From NCBI GenBank assembly GCA_023267975.1, contig JALNLA010000004.1, positions 84,485 through 148,484 on the forward strand: a DNA stretch of 64,000 nucleotides. The letters are read 5' to 3'. The DNA is from Candidatus Terraquivivens ruidianensis. Its GTDB lineage: Archaea > Thermoproteota > Nitrososphaeria_A > Caldarchaeales > Wolframiiraptoraceae. Made by a program: the position numbers and the translations under genes. Shown piece after piece: positions 8,107-16,979 of this stretch; position 1 is the first letter of the stretch, and each line of letters begins with the position of its first letter. Below the pieces are notes generated by a model. It was not told the DNA's origin. It saw only the letters and a program-made list of their open reading frames with translations, and did no database searches.

Positions 8107-10085
8107 TGGTTGAAGGTGAGGAGATTAGGATAGGCGTTTACGTATGTCATTGTGGTATAAACATAGCATCCGTAGTTGACGTAAAGAAAGTAGTTGAAGA
8201 GGCATCAAAGGTACCAAACGTTGTAGTTGCGAAGGACTACCAATTCATGTGCTCCCAACCAGGCCAGAATATGATAGTTGAGGACATAAAGCAGCACAAC
8301 CTCAACAGGGTCATCGTAGCGGCTTGTTCGCCGAGAATGCATGAACCAACATTCCAGAAGGCTGTCGAGAGGGGCGGCCTTAATCCTTACCTCTTTGAGA
8401 TGGCCAACATAAGGGAGCACTGCTCTTGGGTTCATGAAAAGGAAAAAGCTGCTGCGACGGATAAGGCCATCAAGCTGGTTAAGGCGGCCATCGCTAAGGC
8501 CAGGCTATTAAAGCCGCTAAAGGTAGAGAAGGTCAAGGTAATACCAAGGGCGCTCGTCATAGGTGGTGGGATAGCCGGCATCAGGGCCTCGCTCGATATA
8601 GCAAACGCTGGCTTCGAGGTACACTTAGTCGAGACAAGACCGAGCATAGGAGGGAACATGGCAAGGCTTGACAAGACCTTCCCAACGCTTGACTGCTCCC
8701 AGTGTATACTAACACCCCTGATGGTAGAAGTGAGCAAGCACCCAAACGTAACACTCCACACTTATACTGATGTTGTGGGAATCGACGGTTCCGTTGGGAA
8801 CTTCAAGGTCAAGCTGCTGAAGAAACCAAGGTACGTGGATGAGTCAAAATGTACTGGTTGTGGCACGTGTGTCTTAAAATGCCCATGGACTGCGCCGAAC
8901 GAGTTTGACATGGGACTCGGGAAGAGAAAGGCAATATACTTTGAATTTCCGCAGGCTGTCCCGCTTATTCCTGTAATCGATACTGGTCATTGCATGTACT
9001 TCCAGAAAGGGACCTGCAGGGCCTGCGAAAGGTTCTGCCCCACCAAAGCCATAGACTTTAACCAGAAACCGAAAGAGATAGAGCTTGAAGTAGGAGCGAT
9101 AATCCTGGCTACTGGTTATGGTTTGTACGATGTGGCAAAAGCTATGCCGGAATACGGCTATCGTAAGTATAAAGATGTAATCACTGGATTAGAGTTGGAG
9201 AGAGTTGTTTCGGCTACGGGACCGACGAAGGGCCACATACTCAGACCGAGCGATGGAAAGGAGCCTAAGAAAGTTGCAATAGTTCTCTGCGTCGGTTCGA
9301 GGGATGAAAAGCACCTTAGGTTCTGTTGTAGGTTCGGATGCGTGGCTGGAATAAAGCACGCATACTACGTAGTAAGTCACATACCGGACGCAGAAGTATA
9401 CGTCTGCTACAGGGACATCAGGACCTTCGGAAAAGGTTACGAGGAGTTTTACGAGAGGGTTAGGAATTACGAAAACGTCAGATTCATAAGGGGTAGCCCG
9501 ATGGAGATACTCCAGGATGCTGATGGGGGCATCTACTTTGACGTGTTCGACGCAAACACGAATAGGGTTGTAACGCTCAGACCCGACCTCGTCGTTCTTG
9601 AGACCGGCATAGTCCCGCATCCAACGTTTAAGGAGGTGGCTAAAGTATTAAAGTGTGCGATAGGTCCGGATGGTTTTGCGTTGGAGCTTCATCCTAAGCT
9701 CAGACCCACGGAGACATCCGTTGACGGTGTGTTCTTAGCTGGTGCGGTGCAGGGACCAAAGGACATACCGGATACCGTAGCTCAGGCGGGTGCTGCTGCG
9801 TCGTCAGCCATAGCGCTAATGTCAAGGGGTTATGTAGAAACCGTACCCTATGTATCCTCAGTTAACGAAGACCTGTGCAGCGGTTGTGGCATATGTCAGC
9901 CCCTATGCGCTTTCGATGCCATATCTTTGGTTAAGAAAGAAGATGGAAAGGAGGTTGCAAAAGTGGACGTGAGTAAATGCAAGGGGTGCGGGGTATGTGC
10001 GGCCGCGTGTCCCTCTGGAGCTGCCCAGCAACTCGGGTTCAGTGATGGGCAAATTTTGGAGATGGTAAGGACGCTTGCGAGGTGA
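8106..10085 (+). CDS. hdrA: Heterodisulfide reductase subunit A-like flavoprotein (HdrA)
   Basis: HdrA holds the FAD that bifurcates electrons between ferredoxin and a disulfide in HdrABC-MvhADG complexes. The 659-residue protein has the N-terminal cysteine region (VCHCGINI, FMCSQPGQ, AACSPRMHEP), a Rossmann FAD motif (VIGGGIAGIRAS, about residues 150-165), the CSQC segment, an inserted ferredoxin-like region (CTGCGTCVLKCP and CRACERFCP) and two C-terminal [4Fe-4S] motifs (CSGCGICQPLC and CKGCGVCAAACP). This is the complete classical HdrA layout. It starts on the last base of hdrB and overlaps mvhD by 4 bases, so it is translationally coupled within the operon. Confidence 0.95.
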   Translation: MVEGEEIRIGVYVCHCGINIASVVDVKKVVEEASKVPNVVVAKDYQFMCSQPGQNMIVEDIKQHNLNRVIVAACSPRMHEPTFQKAVERGGLNPYLFEMANIREHCSWVHEKEKAAATDKAIKLVKAAIAKARLLKPLKVEKVKVIPRALVIGGGIAGIRASLDIANAGFEVHLVETRPSIGGNMARLDKTFPTLDCSQCILTPLMVEVSKHPNVTLHTYTDVVGIDGSVGNFKVKLLKKPRYVDESKCTGCGTCVLKCPWTAPNEFDMGLGKRKAIYFEFPQAVPLIPVIDTGHCMYFQKGTCRACERFCPTKAIDFNQKPKEIELEVGAIILATGYGLYDVAKAMPEYGYRKYKDVITGLELERVVSATGPTKGHILRPSDGKEPKKVAIVLCVGSRDEKHLRFCCRFGCVAGIKHAYYVVSHIPDAEVYVCYRDIRTFGKGYEEFYERVRNYENVRFIRGSPMEILQDADGGIYFDVFDANTNRVVTLRPDLVVLETGIVPHPTFKEVAKVLKCAIGPDGFALELHPKLRPTETSVDGVFLAGAVQGPKDIPDTVAQAGAAASSAIALMSRGYVETVPYVSSVNEDLCSGCGICQPLCAFDAISLVKKEDGKEVAKVDVSKCKGCGVCAAACPSGAAQQLGFSDGQILEMVRTLAR

Positions 10086-10531
10086 TTAAAATGGGGGAAA
10101 ATTTTGAACCAAAGATAGTGGTTTTTGCATGTAACTGGTGCTCATATGCTGGGATGGACCTAGCCGGAACCAGTCGGATACAGTACCCCCATAACCTCAA
10201 GGTAATCAGGCTCATGTGCTCCGGCAGAATTAACCCAGTCTACATACTTGAGGCTTTTGCAAACGGTGCCGACGGTGTTCTTGTGACTGGTTGCCATCCT
10301 GGTGACTGCCATTACATATCTGGAAACTATAAGACCAGAAAGAGGGTTATGCTATTAGAAAGACTGCTTGAACAATTTGGTATTGAAAAAGGGAGGTTAA
10401 GGTTGGAATGGGTCTCCGCATCAGAAGGAGAAAAGTTCGCCAACATCGCAAAAGAGTTCGTCGAGCAGATAAGAAAGCTGGGACCAAACCGTATAGCAGA
10501 AGAGCTAAGGAAGGAAGTGGCAGTAGTTTGA
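10082..10531 (+). CDS. mvhD: F420-non-reducing hydrogenase iron-sulfur subunit D (MvhD)
   Basis: MvhD is the [2Fe-2S] adaptor that carries electrons from the MvhAG hydrogenase to HdrA. The 149-residue product shows the family signature CNWCSYAG near the N-terminus, then LMCSGR and TGCHPGDCHY. The GTG at 10082 overlaps the hdrA stop; the ATG at 10091 is an alternative. It is followed by mvhG with a TTGA overlap. Its presence between hdrA and mvhG ties the hydrogenase and Hdr parts into one complex. Confidence 0.93.
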   Translation: MIKMGENFEPKIVVFACNWCSYAGMDLAGTSRIQYPHNLKVIRLMCSGRINPVYILEAFANGADGVLVTGCHPGDCHYISGNYKTRKRVMLLERLLEQFGIEKGRLRLEWVSASEGEKFANIAKEFVEQIRKLGPNRIAEELRKEVAVV

Positions 10532-11505
10532 CTAAGCCGATGCTGGCCATAATACCCGGGGCAAACTGTGCCGGCTGTGACTACTCTCTCCTAGACTTAG
10601 GCGAAAAAGCTGTTGAAGTTCTGATGGCCGTGAATATAGCTTACTGGCCGACCGCTGCTGACCTAAAGTTGGAGGATTTAGAGAAGTTGCCAGATGGTTC
10701 TATAGACATAGTGCTCTTCGAGGGTGCCGTGAACAACGACGAGACTGAGGAGGTGGCCAAGCTCGCAAGGAAAAAAGCAAAGAACCTAATAGCGTTCGGA
10801 GCATGCGCCTGCTTTGGCGGTATACCTGGTCTTGCAAACGTAGCCTCAAAAGACAGTATTCTTCAGAAGGCATACGTAAAGACTCTGAGCACCGTTAACC
10901 AACAAGGAACGATACCCCATAAGCTGACGAGACTTGCTGACGAAGAATTGACAATACCAGAATTTCTCGAGACGGTTAAGTCGCTCGGTCAGGTGGTTAA
11001 TGTAGATTATTATCTGCCAGGCTGTCCACCACCCCTCAAGCTGGTGGCCGAGGCACTGGCTGCTGCACTCTCTGGAAAGCTTCCGCCGAAGGGAACGGTG
11101 TTCGGTTCGATGAAGTCCGTCTGCGATGAGTGCAAGCGCGTCCGTGAGAATAAGAGGATAATGGAGATAAAGAGGTATCATCAATTCATCCCAGACCCTG
11201 AGAGGTGTCTCCTTGAGCAGAGCATAATTTGCATGGGTCCTGCAACTAGGGGCGGTTGTGATGCCGTATGTCCAACTATGAGCGTTCCCTGCAGAGGGTG
11301 TATGGGACCGACACCAGAATCCCAAGATCAAGGTGCCAGGATGCTATCTGCCTTGTCTTCTGTAGTAGGCTTAGAAGTTGAGACTGGTGTGAATGACGAA
11401 GAAGTTAGGAAAATCATAGCACAAGTAAAGGACCCATTAGGGACGTTTTACAGATACGGTTTACCAAAATCAATAATGCGGAGGGCATGGGGTGTTAGAG
11501 AATGA
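10528..11505 (+). CDS. mvhG: F420-non-reducing [NiFe]-hydrogenase small subunit (MvhG)
   Basis: The small subunit carries the Fe-S relay from the [NiFe] site. I place the start at the TTG that overlaps the mvhD stop, giving 325 residues; the frame is open 120 bases further upstream, but that part only repeats mvhD in another frame and reads as a basic non-conserved sequence. ANCAGCDYS provides the proximal cluster cysteines, PGCPPP and the later CDEC, CLLEQSIICMG and CPTMSVPCRGCMG supply the rest. An ATG at 10540 is another possible start. It ends in an ATGA overlap with mvhA. Confidence 0.93.
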   Translation: MTKPMLAIIPGANCAGCDYSLLDLGEKAVEVLMAVNIAYWPTAADLKLEDLEKLPDGSIDIVLFEGAVNNDETEEVAKLARKKAKNLIAFGACACFGGIPGLANVASKDSILQKAYVKTLSTVNQQGTIPHKLTRLADEELTIPEFLETVKSLGQVVNVDYYLPGCPPPLKLVAEALAAALSGKLPPKGTVFGSMKSVCDECKRVRENKRIMEIKRYHQFIPDPERCLLEQSIICMGPATRGGCDAVCPTMSVPCRGCMGPTPESQDQGARMLSALSSVVGLEVETGVNDEEVRKIIAQVKDPLGTFYRYGLPKSIMRRAWGVRE

Positions 11506-12962
11506 GGAAGGTCGTAACTATTCAGCCCATAACAAGGCTTGAGGGGCACGGTAAGATTTCAATATTTTTAGACGATGGTGGCAACGTTAAGGACGCTTAC
11601 TACCAAGTCGTCGAGTTCAGGGGCTTCGAAAGGTTCTGCATAGGAAGACCTGTTGAGGAGATGCCCATAATAACGCCGAGAATCTGCGGCGTTTGTCCGT
11701 GGGCACACCATATGGCGTCAGCGAAGGCGGTAGATGCCGTCTATGGGGCTGAGTTGCCGGAGACCGCTAAGAAGATACGGGAGATGGCCTACAATATATT
11801 CTACGTACATGACCACTCGGCAGTGTTCTACGCGCTTTCGGCACCAGACTTCGTCGTTGGACCCGATGCTCCTAGGGTTGAAAGGAATATCCTTGGCCTT
11901 ATCGGAAAGGTCGGCTTGGAAACGGGAAAGAAAGTCATAAACGCTAGAATGGTGGCCACGAAGCTTTTGGAAAAGCTCGCTGGGAGAGCAATAATACCGA
12001 CGTGCGCCGTTCCGGGCGGTGTCTCCAAGCCCTTAACAGAAGAGGATAGAAAAGAGATAGAGGAGGGCGCGAAAAAGCTGGTAGAATTCGGTCAGTTCAC
12101 GCTGAAGATACTCGAGGATGTTGTCCTGAAGAACCAGAAGTACCTTGACTTGATTGTGGGCGACGTGTACAAGCATGAGACTTACTATATGGGTTTGGTT
12201 GACGAGAAAGGGCTGGTTAACTACTACGAGGGGAAGGTCAGAGTTGTAGACCCGAAGGGAAGAATCTACGCAGAATTTCACCCAAAAGACTACCTGAATT
12301 ACATAGGCGAACATGTGGAACCATGGACTTATCTTAAGTTTCCATACTTGAAAGGTCTGGGCTGGAAGGGAATAGTTGACGGTGAAAAATCCGGCGCGTA
12401 TAGGGTAGGGCCCCTTGGTAGGCTCAACGTAGCGAATGGGTTTGCGACGCCGCTCGCTCAAGAAGCATATGAAAGGTTCAAAGAGACCTTAGGCAAGCCA
12501 GCCCACGCAACGCTCGGATACCATTGGGCAAGGGTTATAGAGATACTTAATGCTGCCGAGAGGGCGCTCGAGTTAAGCAGGGACCCGGATGTAACTGGAA
12601 AGGACTTCAGGGTTCCTCTAACTAACACTCCTAACGAAGGCGTTGGTATCGTTGAGGCACCGAGGGGTACGCTCATCCACCACTACAAAACGGACCAAGA
12701 GGGCATATTGACCGATGTCAACCTAATAGTCGCGACGACGCATAACAACGCGGGCATATGCATGTCCGTAAAGAAGGCATCGCAACAGCTCATAAAGGGC
12801 GGCAACGTAAGCGACGGTCTGCTCAACATGATAGAGATGGCGTTCAGGGCTTATGATCCATGCCTGGCATGCGGAACGCATGCGCTACCAGGACAGATGC
12901 CGCTTGACGTATGCATATATGATGCAGACGGAAAGCTTGTAGCTGAGATAAAGCGTCCTTGA
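11502..12962 (+). CDS. mvhA: F420-non-reducing [NiFe]-hydrogenase large subunit (MvhA)
   Basis: This 486-residue subunit holds the [NiFe] active site that oxidizes or produces H2. Both metal-binding motifs are intact: RICGVCPWAH (residues 60-69) and DPCLACGTH (452-460). A 26-residue tail follows the final histidine, which fits a C-terminal peptide removed by the maturation protease encoded immediately downstream. Group 3c membership (Mvh type) is inferred from the hdrA-mvhD-mvhG context. It overlaps the protease gene by 4 bases. Confidence 0.95.
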   Translation: MRKVVTIQPITRLEGHGKISIFLDDGGNVKDAYYQVVEFRGFERFCIGRPVEEMPIITPRICGVCPWAHHMASAKAVDAVYGAELPETAKKIREMAYNIFYVHDHSAVFYALSAPDFVVGPDAPRVERNILGLIGKVGLETGKKVINARMVATKLLEKLAGRAIIPTCAVPGGVSKPLTEEDRKEIEEGAKKLVEFGQFTLKILEDVVLKNQKYLDLIVGDVYKHETYYMGLVDEKGLVNYYEGKVRVVDPKGRIYAEFHPKDYLNYIGEHVEPWTYLKFPYLKGLGWKGIVDGEKSGAYRVGPLGRLNVANGFATPLAQEAYERFKETLGKPAHATLGYHWARVIEILNAAERALELSRDPDVTGKDFRVPLTNTPNEGVGIVEAPRGTLIHHYKTDQEGILTDVNLIVATTHNNAGICMSVKKASQQLIKGGNVSDGLLNMIEMAFRAYDPCLACGTHALPGQMPLDVCIYDADGKLVAEIKRP

Positions 12963-13429
12963 AGAGGAAGCACGGAACAGTTGTAATAGGGCTCGGTAAC
13001 CCGATACTTGGCGACGATGCCGTAGGCCTGGTTATCGCATCTGAGCTAAGGAAGCGGATGGGTAGAATTGTTGACATTGTTGAGCTGAGTGCCGGAGGTT
13101 TAACCGTGGCAGAGGCCATGCTTGGTTACAGGAAGGCAATAATCGTAGATGCTCTGGTCGAAGAGGGTACCGTCCCTGGAAAAATCCTAAGGCTAACGTT
13201 TGAAGACCTTAAGACTACACCCAAACGATTCATCGGTTTTCATGATATAGACCTCGTAACATCCGTTGAGCTCATTAAAGCTATCGATAGAGAATCTTTT
13301 CCAGACGAAGTAGTGGTTTTTGGAATAACCATTCAAAAACCGGGCTGCTATCAAGAGGGGCTAAGCGAGGAGGTAAAGACTGCCGTACCAAAATGCGTTG
13401 AGATGATTGAAGAAGAGTGCGGGCGTTAA
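12959..13429 (+). CDS. Hydrogenase maturation endopeptidase (HyaD/HycI family)
   Basis: A 156-residue protein with the family N-terminus VIGLGNPILGDDAVG, whose first aspartate/glutamate region binds the nickel of the precursor large subunit, and the downstream HDIDLVT segment. These proteases remove the C-terminal tail of the large subunit after nickel insertion. The TTG start overlaps the mvhA stop, and mvhA has the 26-residue tail it would cut. It ends the hdr-mvh operon; 199 bases of non-coding sequence follow. Confidence 0.88.
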   Translation: MKRKHGTVVIGLGNPILGDDAVGLVIASELRKRMGRIVDIVELSAGGLTVAEAMLGYRKAIIVDALVEEGTVPGKILRLTFEDLKTTPKRFIGFHDIDLVTSVELIKAIDRESFPDEVVVFGITIQKPGCYQEGLSEEVKTAVPKCVEMIEEECGR

Positions 13430-13531
13430 TTTAACGCGCTTGTATCTACGTTGGGAACGAAAATATCTTCGAACATTAGTCATGGATGACACCCTTCCTT
13501 CACCATGGGCATAATCTTGTCAGGCAGCTTA

Positions 13532-13583
13532 ACTCATAAAGGCAAAAATTATTATATGAGTTTGTTTAAAATATATACAAACT
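13532..13583 (+). promoter_or_regulatory. Promoter region with two interleaved inverted repeats
   Basis: Two perfect 7-bp inverted repeats overlap here: ACTCATA (13532-13538) with TATGAGT (13555-13561), and AGTTTGT (13559-13565) with ACAAACT (13577-13583). The second pair brackets an A+T-only spacer that looks like a TATA box. The stretch is 45-95 bases before the TTG start of the first cytochrome b-like gene. A promoter with operator sites is a reasonable reading; the binding protein is unknown, with the AbrB–PhoU regulators of this island as candidates. Confidence 0.4.
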
Positions 13584-13628
13584 ATAATCGCGTTAATGCG
13601 ACTATACGAAAAATAAGGGGGAGGGAGT

Positions 13629-14396
13629 TTGGACACTAATTTAAAGCTATTGATGGATTTTATCTTTGGAACGTTACCTTGGGTTACTTATGCAACATTC
13701 TTATTCGGCATCTCTTTAAAGCTATACACATGGTTTTCGACATCGCCACCCAGCAGGACAGTACCATCCTCCATATCCAGAACCCCAATCTCAGCAGAAT
13801 CCATAAGGCTTACGATAGGACAGTTCATATACTTGTTACTGTTTCAGGGTCGTTTCATAAAACCCAAGGCTAAATCCTTTGTGCTCTGGCTCATGTCTTT
13901 TTCGGCGCATATATCACTGTTTTTAATACTGTTTGGGCATCTAAGACCCATTGGAGTTTGGTCAGCGTCCTGGTTTGCATGGATGGCATCTGAGCAATTT
14001 TTAACGAGGGATCTACCATTCTATCTCGGCTGGGTCGTACTAGGCGGCTTTAGCCTGCTGTTAGTGAGGAGAGTGGTTGATAGGTCAGTGAGAAGTATAT
14101 CCGGCTTTGACGATTACTTTTTGCTTGCTATTTTAATTACAATATTTCTCGCTGGAAACATGATGCGCGTATCGCCTTACATTCACGAGTCCTTTGCGCT
14201 CAGAATATCACCAAGCATCGTGATGCAACTTAAGGAGACACCATCGTTAATTTGGCTTGCCGTGCATGGTATTGCGGCCCAGGTCCTGATAATGTACATG
14301 CCGTTCAGCAAACTATTCCACATAATAGCATCACCCTTCACCATTCTCGCCTACAGCATCAGACACGGCAGGCTTTACGGAGGTATGAAAACATGA
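13629..14396 (+). CDS. Membrane cytochrome b-like subunit (HdrE/DsrM/NarI type), copy 1
   Basis: A 255-residue protein with about five or six membrane segments. Histidines that could hold heme b lie in membrane or boundary segments: FSAHISLFLILFGHLRP and WLAVHGIAAQ, with a third near SKLFHI. Layout and neighbours fit the membrane partner of HdrD-type reductases, which exchanges electrons with a quinone-type carrier. The TTG start follows GGGGGAGGGAG. It overlaps the HdrD-like gene downstream by ATGA, the hdrE-hdrD arrangement. The exact quinone and direction of electron flow cannot be read from sequence. Confidence 0.75.
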   Translation: MDTNLKLLMDFIFGTLPWVTYATFLFGISLKLYTWFSTSPPSRTVPSSISRTPISAESIRLTIGQFIYLLLFQGRFIKPKAKSFVLWLMSFSAHISLFLILFGHLRPIGVWSASWFAWMASEQFLTRDLPFYLGWVVLGGFSLLLVRRVVDRSVRSISGFDDYFLLAILITIFLAGNMMRVSPYIHESFALRISPSIVMQLKETPSLIWLAVHGIAAQVLIMYMPFSKLFHIIASPFTILAYSIRHGRLYGGMKT

Positions 14397-15610
14397 AGCT
14401 GGAGACTCTAAAAGAAGTGTCACCGTTTACCATGCTGCAGCTCGAGACGTGCGCGAGGTGCGCCCACTGTGCAGAATACTGTCCAGTCTATGACGTTCTG
14501 AAGAAACCACAGGTCATGCCAGGGGGCAGAGTTTCGGTTATGCTTAAGATAATAAAGAGTGGTGTGAATCCGTGGTTCGCGCTCTATCGATCAAAGACAA
14601 ATAAGTTAAATGAGATTGAGAACTACGTCGAAAACGTTTACAACTGTGCCCTCTGTGGCAGATGTATGGCCGTATGTCCGTTCGGGATACAGACGGATAT
14701 ACTTTGGGAACTGTTCAGAAAGATTGTTTATAGGTTCAATAAACACCCACCCGTACTCAAGGAGGTTGATAAGTTCATACTCAGCACATACAACGCTTAT
14801 GGCGTGGGAAACGATGCAAGGTCGATGTGGGTTGATTATTTAGGTCTTGATAACGCTAAGATAAACGAACGTTCTGATGTTGTGTATTTTGTAGGATGCA
14901 CATCTTCGTTTAAGGCCGTCGCGCAAGACATAGCTTATGCCACATCTCTGATCTTAAACCATGCAAGGTTAAGCTGGACACTCCTTGGCGAGGATGAGTG
15001 GTGCTGCGGTGCGCCGCTACTCATGATAGGAGACGAGGATGGTGCTAGGAAGATGGCTGAGCATAATGTTAAGGCAATAGAGAACTTAGATGCGAAGCTG
15101 GTAGTATCGGCATGTCCAGGGTGCGCAAGGACTATTAAGCAAAAGTATCCATCATTGATAGGTAGGGCTCTAAGGTTTAACGTTATGCATGTTATGGAGT
15201 TACTTGACCTATACATCAGAAAGGAGCGCATGCCACTCAAAGGAATAGAAAAGGAATCTGCTCTTGTAACGTACCATGACCCGTGTGAGCTTGCAAGGCT
15301 CAGTGGTGTGATAGACGAGCCGAGACACGTTATTCATGCTGTAACGTTTTCTTTTAGGGAGATGCCTGAGGGCAAGAAAGACGTGCGCTGTTGTGGGGGA
15401 GGGGGCATCCTCCAAGCGGTGAACGACGAGTTAAGGTTAAGCATAGCCGAAAAAAGGGTGAGACAAGCTCAGGCCCTTGAAGCCGAAATCCTCACCTCCG
15501 CATGCCCAGCCTGCAAAATAACGCTGATGGATGGGTTAAAAAAGATCGGCGTAAAGATGCAGGTTCTAGATGTGACAGAATTATTTGCCAGGAAACTCGG
15601 CTTAATGTAG
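14393..15610 (+). CDS. HdrD-like iron-sulfur protein with two CCG domains, copy 1
   Basis: I start this gene at the ATG overlapping the previous stop (405 residues) and not at an upstream start that lies inside the cytochrome gene. It has two N-terminal [4Fe-4S] motifs (CARCAHCAEYCP and CALCGRCMAVCP) and two CCG domains: WCCGAPLL with ACPGCA, and DPCELAR, RCCGGGG with ACPACK. That is the HdrD/DsrK/GlpC arrangement: in HdrD the two CCG domains hold the disulfide-cleaving clusters. It pairs with the membrane cytochrome b-like gene upstream. Two paralogues follow in the island. The disulfide or dithiol substrate is unknown. Confidence 0.85.
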   Translation: MKLETLKEVSPFTMLQLETCARCAHCAEYCPVYDVLKKPQVMPGGRVSVMLKIIKSGVNPWFALYRSKTNKLNEIENYVENVYNCALCGRCMAVCPFGIQTDILWELFRKIVYRFNKHPPVLKEVDKFILSTYNAYGVGNDARSMWVDYLGLDNAKINERSDVVYFVGCTSSFKAVAQDIAYATSLILNHARLSWTLLGEDEWCCGAPLLMIGDEDGARKMAEHNVKAIENLDAKLVVSACPGCARTIKQKYPSLIGRALRFNVMHVMELLDLYIRKERMPLKGIEKESALVTYHDPCELARLSGVIDEPRHVIHAVTFSFREMPEGKKDVRCCGGGGILQAVNDELRLSIAEKRVRQAQALEAEILTSACPACKITLMDGLKKIGVKMQVLDVTELFARKLGLM

Positions 15611-15650
15611 GTTTTCCGAATCTTTTAACTGATATATACATGTATAAGTC

Positions 15651-15708
15651 AGTATAACATGCTAAGTCTTTATACGACGTAGGTTATACTTCTCTATATT
15701 GTTATAAC
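15651..15708 (+). promoter_or_regulatory. Repeated GTATAAC-type operator candidate
   Basis: Upstream of the first GcvH-like gene lie AGTATAAC (15651-15658), its exact inverse GTTATACT (15683-15690), and a palindromic GTTATAAC (15701-15708). The last is about 20 bases before the TTG start. Three related sites in 58 bases suggest a regulator-binding region; this is inference from spacing and symmetry in AT-rich DNA. Confidence 0.35.
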
Positions 15709-15727
15709 ATTTGAGAGGTGAAAAGAC

Positions 15728-16096
15728 TTGTCAGAGAAAAGCATGCTTCGGGAGCGGCTGTTGACATACGACCATTTCTGGGTTAAGATTGAGCACAAAT
15801 CTCCGACACCATTGGTAAAGATAGGCCTGAAAGAGGCCACCACTAAGGCAGTGGGGCAGATAGAGGCCTTCAGGGCCTTGCCGAAGGGTAGATGCGTTAA
15901 CAAAGGATATCCGTTTGGGTCAATAGAGCACGGAAGAAAGATACTCATACTGCGTAGCCCTATAACAGGTTCGATAGTTGAAGTAAACGAAGAGCTTATC
16001 AAAAATCCGCAGCTGATAAACGAGGACCCTTACGGTAAAGGTTGGATAGCCATCCTGAAGCCAAGCAACGTTGAGGAATTGGATGCATTATTCTGA
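15728..16096 (+). CDS. GcvH-like lipoyl-domain protein without the canonical lipoyl lysine (copy 1, Arg at site)
   Basis: A 122-residue protein of the GcvH/LbpA fold. The C-terminal half matches GcvH well (SPITGSIVEVNEEL, then NEDPYGKGWIAILKPS). Aligned without gaps to copy 3 of this window and to E. coli GcvH from memory, the lipoyl-lysine position is Arg70 (EHGRK); a lysine follows one residue later. So it probably cannot be lipoylated at the normal site, though a shifted modification at Lys71 is not excluded. The TTG start follows GAGAGGTG. Its end overlaps the next membrane gene, so it is translationally coupled to the second cytochrome b/HdrD pair. No glycine-cleavage partner is nearby; a role as Hdr subunit or docking protein is inference. 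Confidence 0.8.
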   Translation: MSEKSMLRERLLTYDHFWVKIEHKSPTPLVKIGLKEATTKAVGQIEAFRALPKGRCVNKGYPFGSIEHGRKILILRSPITGSIVEVNEELIKNPQLINEDPYGKGWIAILKPSNVEELDALF

Positions 16097-16976
16097 AGAC
16101 AAGGCAAAGATACTTCTACGGTGGAGAATGATGGTGCCGGATGCGGTATTTTTTGCATCTACATTTTTTCTAATCGGGATGGTATCCCTAATCGTCGGAG
16201 CCTTATGGAATATTAGGATATGGTTTCTCGGAGCGGAGAGTGTTGTAGGAACGATTAAGAAGGCGCTGTTAACTGTCCTAAATCCTCGTTCCTTAGCGGC
16301 CATTATCAAGGCGTTCCTAGTCAAGGTCTTTGGTCAGCATAGACTCTACAAGTATGAAAGGCTGAGGGGGTTAGAGAAAGCATCCTTTGTTTCTTTTTAC
16401 GTTTTGTTAATACTTTCGAACCACATAGCCGCGGACATAGCAACAGGTGTTTCGAGTATTCAAGAGCTGATGGTAGAATTCTTTAGATCACCCTTCTTTC
16501 CTGGCTACATATTCTATGAGCTAGGCACTGAGCTACCATTGATTTGGGCACTCTTCCTTCTGATCGATAATCTCTCGATGGCCGTTGTGTTGCTATTTGC
16601 CGAGGGGCTTGCGATACATAGAAGGTTCATCAAAAAGAACTTCATGTTTGGTACGAAAGAAGACGCCATTGGTCTTTTCATGCCTGTGATATGGTTCCTC
16701 TTCAGGTACATGGCCGAGGCTGCAACAATTGTGAAGTTTGGCTTTCCGGACTCGGGTAAGTTCATGTTCATAGCATATGGTATAGCCCAACTCATGGCGG
16801 GTCTAAGTCCTGCACAAATCGAGTTGCTCTACAACGTCCTCTGGTCGACCTCTGGATTCTTCCTTGGAGTCTTCGTGGGCGCCATACCCCACTCGGGCAG
16901 GCTCTGGCACGCATTCGCTGGTCCTATTGCCATGTTGGCCAATTCTGTACCTAAAACTGTAAGGAGTGTGAAGTAA
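16083..16976 (+). CDS. Membrane cytochrome b-like subunit (HdrE/DsrM type), copy 2
   Basis: About 297 residues from the ATG at 16083, which has GAGG just upstream; an in-frame TTG at 16071 would add four residues. It has roughly six membrane segments. Candidate heme ligands are in SNHIAAD and in the C-terminal IPHSGRLWHAFAGP, a motif very like the terminal region of HdrE/DsrM proteins. It lies between the GcvH-like gene, which it overlaps, and an HdrD-like gene 3 bases downstream, and so is the membrane anchor and quinone-side partner of HdrD-like copy 2. It is longer than copy 1 and only distantly similar. Confidence 0.75.
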   Translation: MHYSEDKAKILLRWRMMVPDAVFFASTFFLIGMVSLIVGALWNIRIWFLGAESVVGTIKKALLTVLNPRSLAAIIKAFLVKVFGQHRLYKYERLRGLEKASFVSFYVLLILSNHIAADIATGVSSIQELMVEFFRSPFFPGYIFYELGTELPLIWALFLLIDNLSMAVVLLFAEGLAIHRRFIKKNFMFGTKEDAIGLFMPVIWFLFRYMAEAATIVKFGFPDSGKFMFIAYGIAQLMAGLSPAQIELLYNVLWSTSGFFLGVFVGAIPHSGRLWHAFAGPIAMLANSVPKTVRSVK

Positions 16977-16979
16977 GGT

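Noticed and set aside
6737..13429. Evidence for methanogenesis
   Set aside because: HdrABC-MvhADG occurs in many non-methanogens, and no methyl-coenzyme M reductase or methyltransferase genes are in the window.
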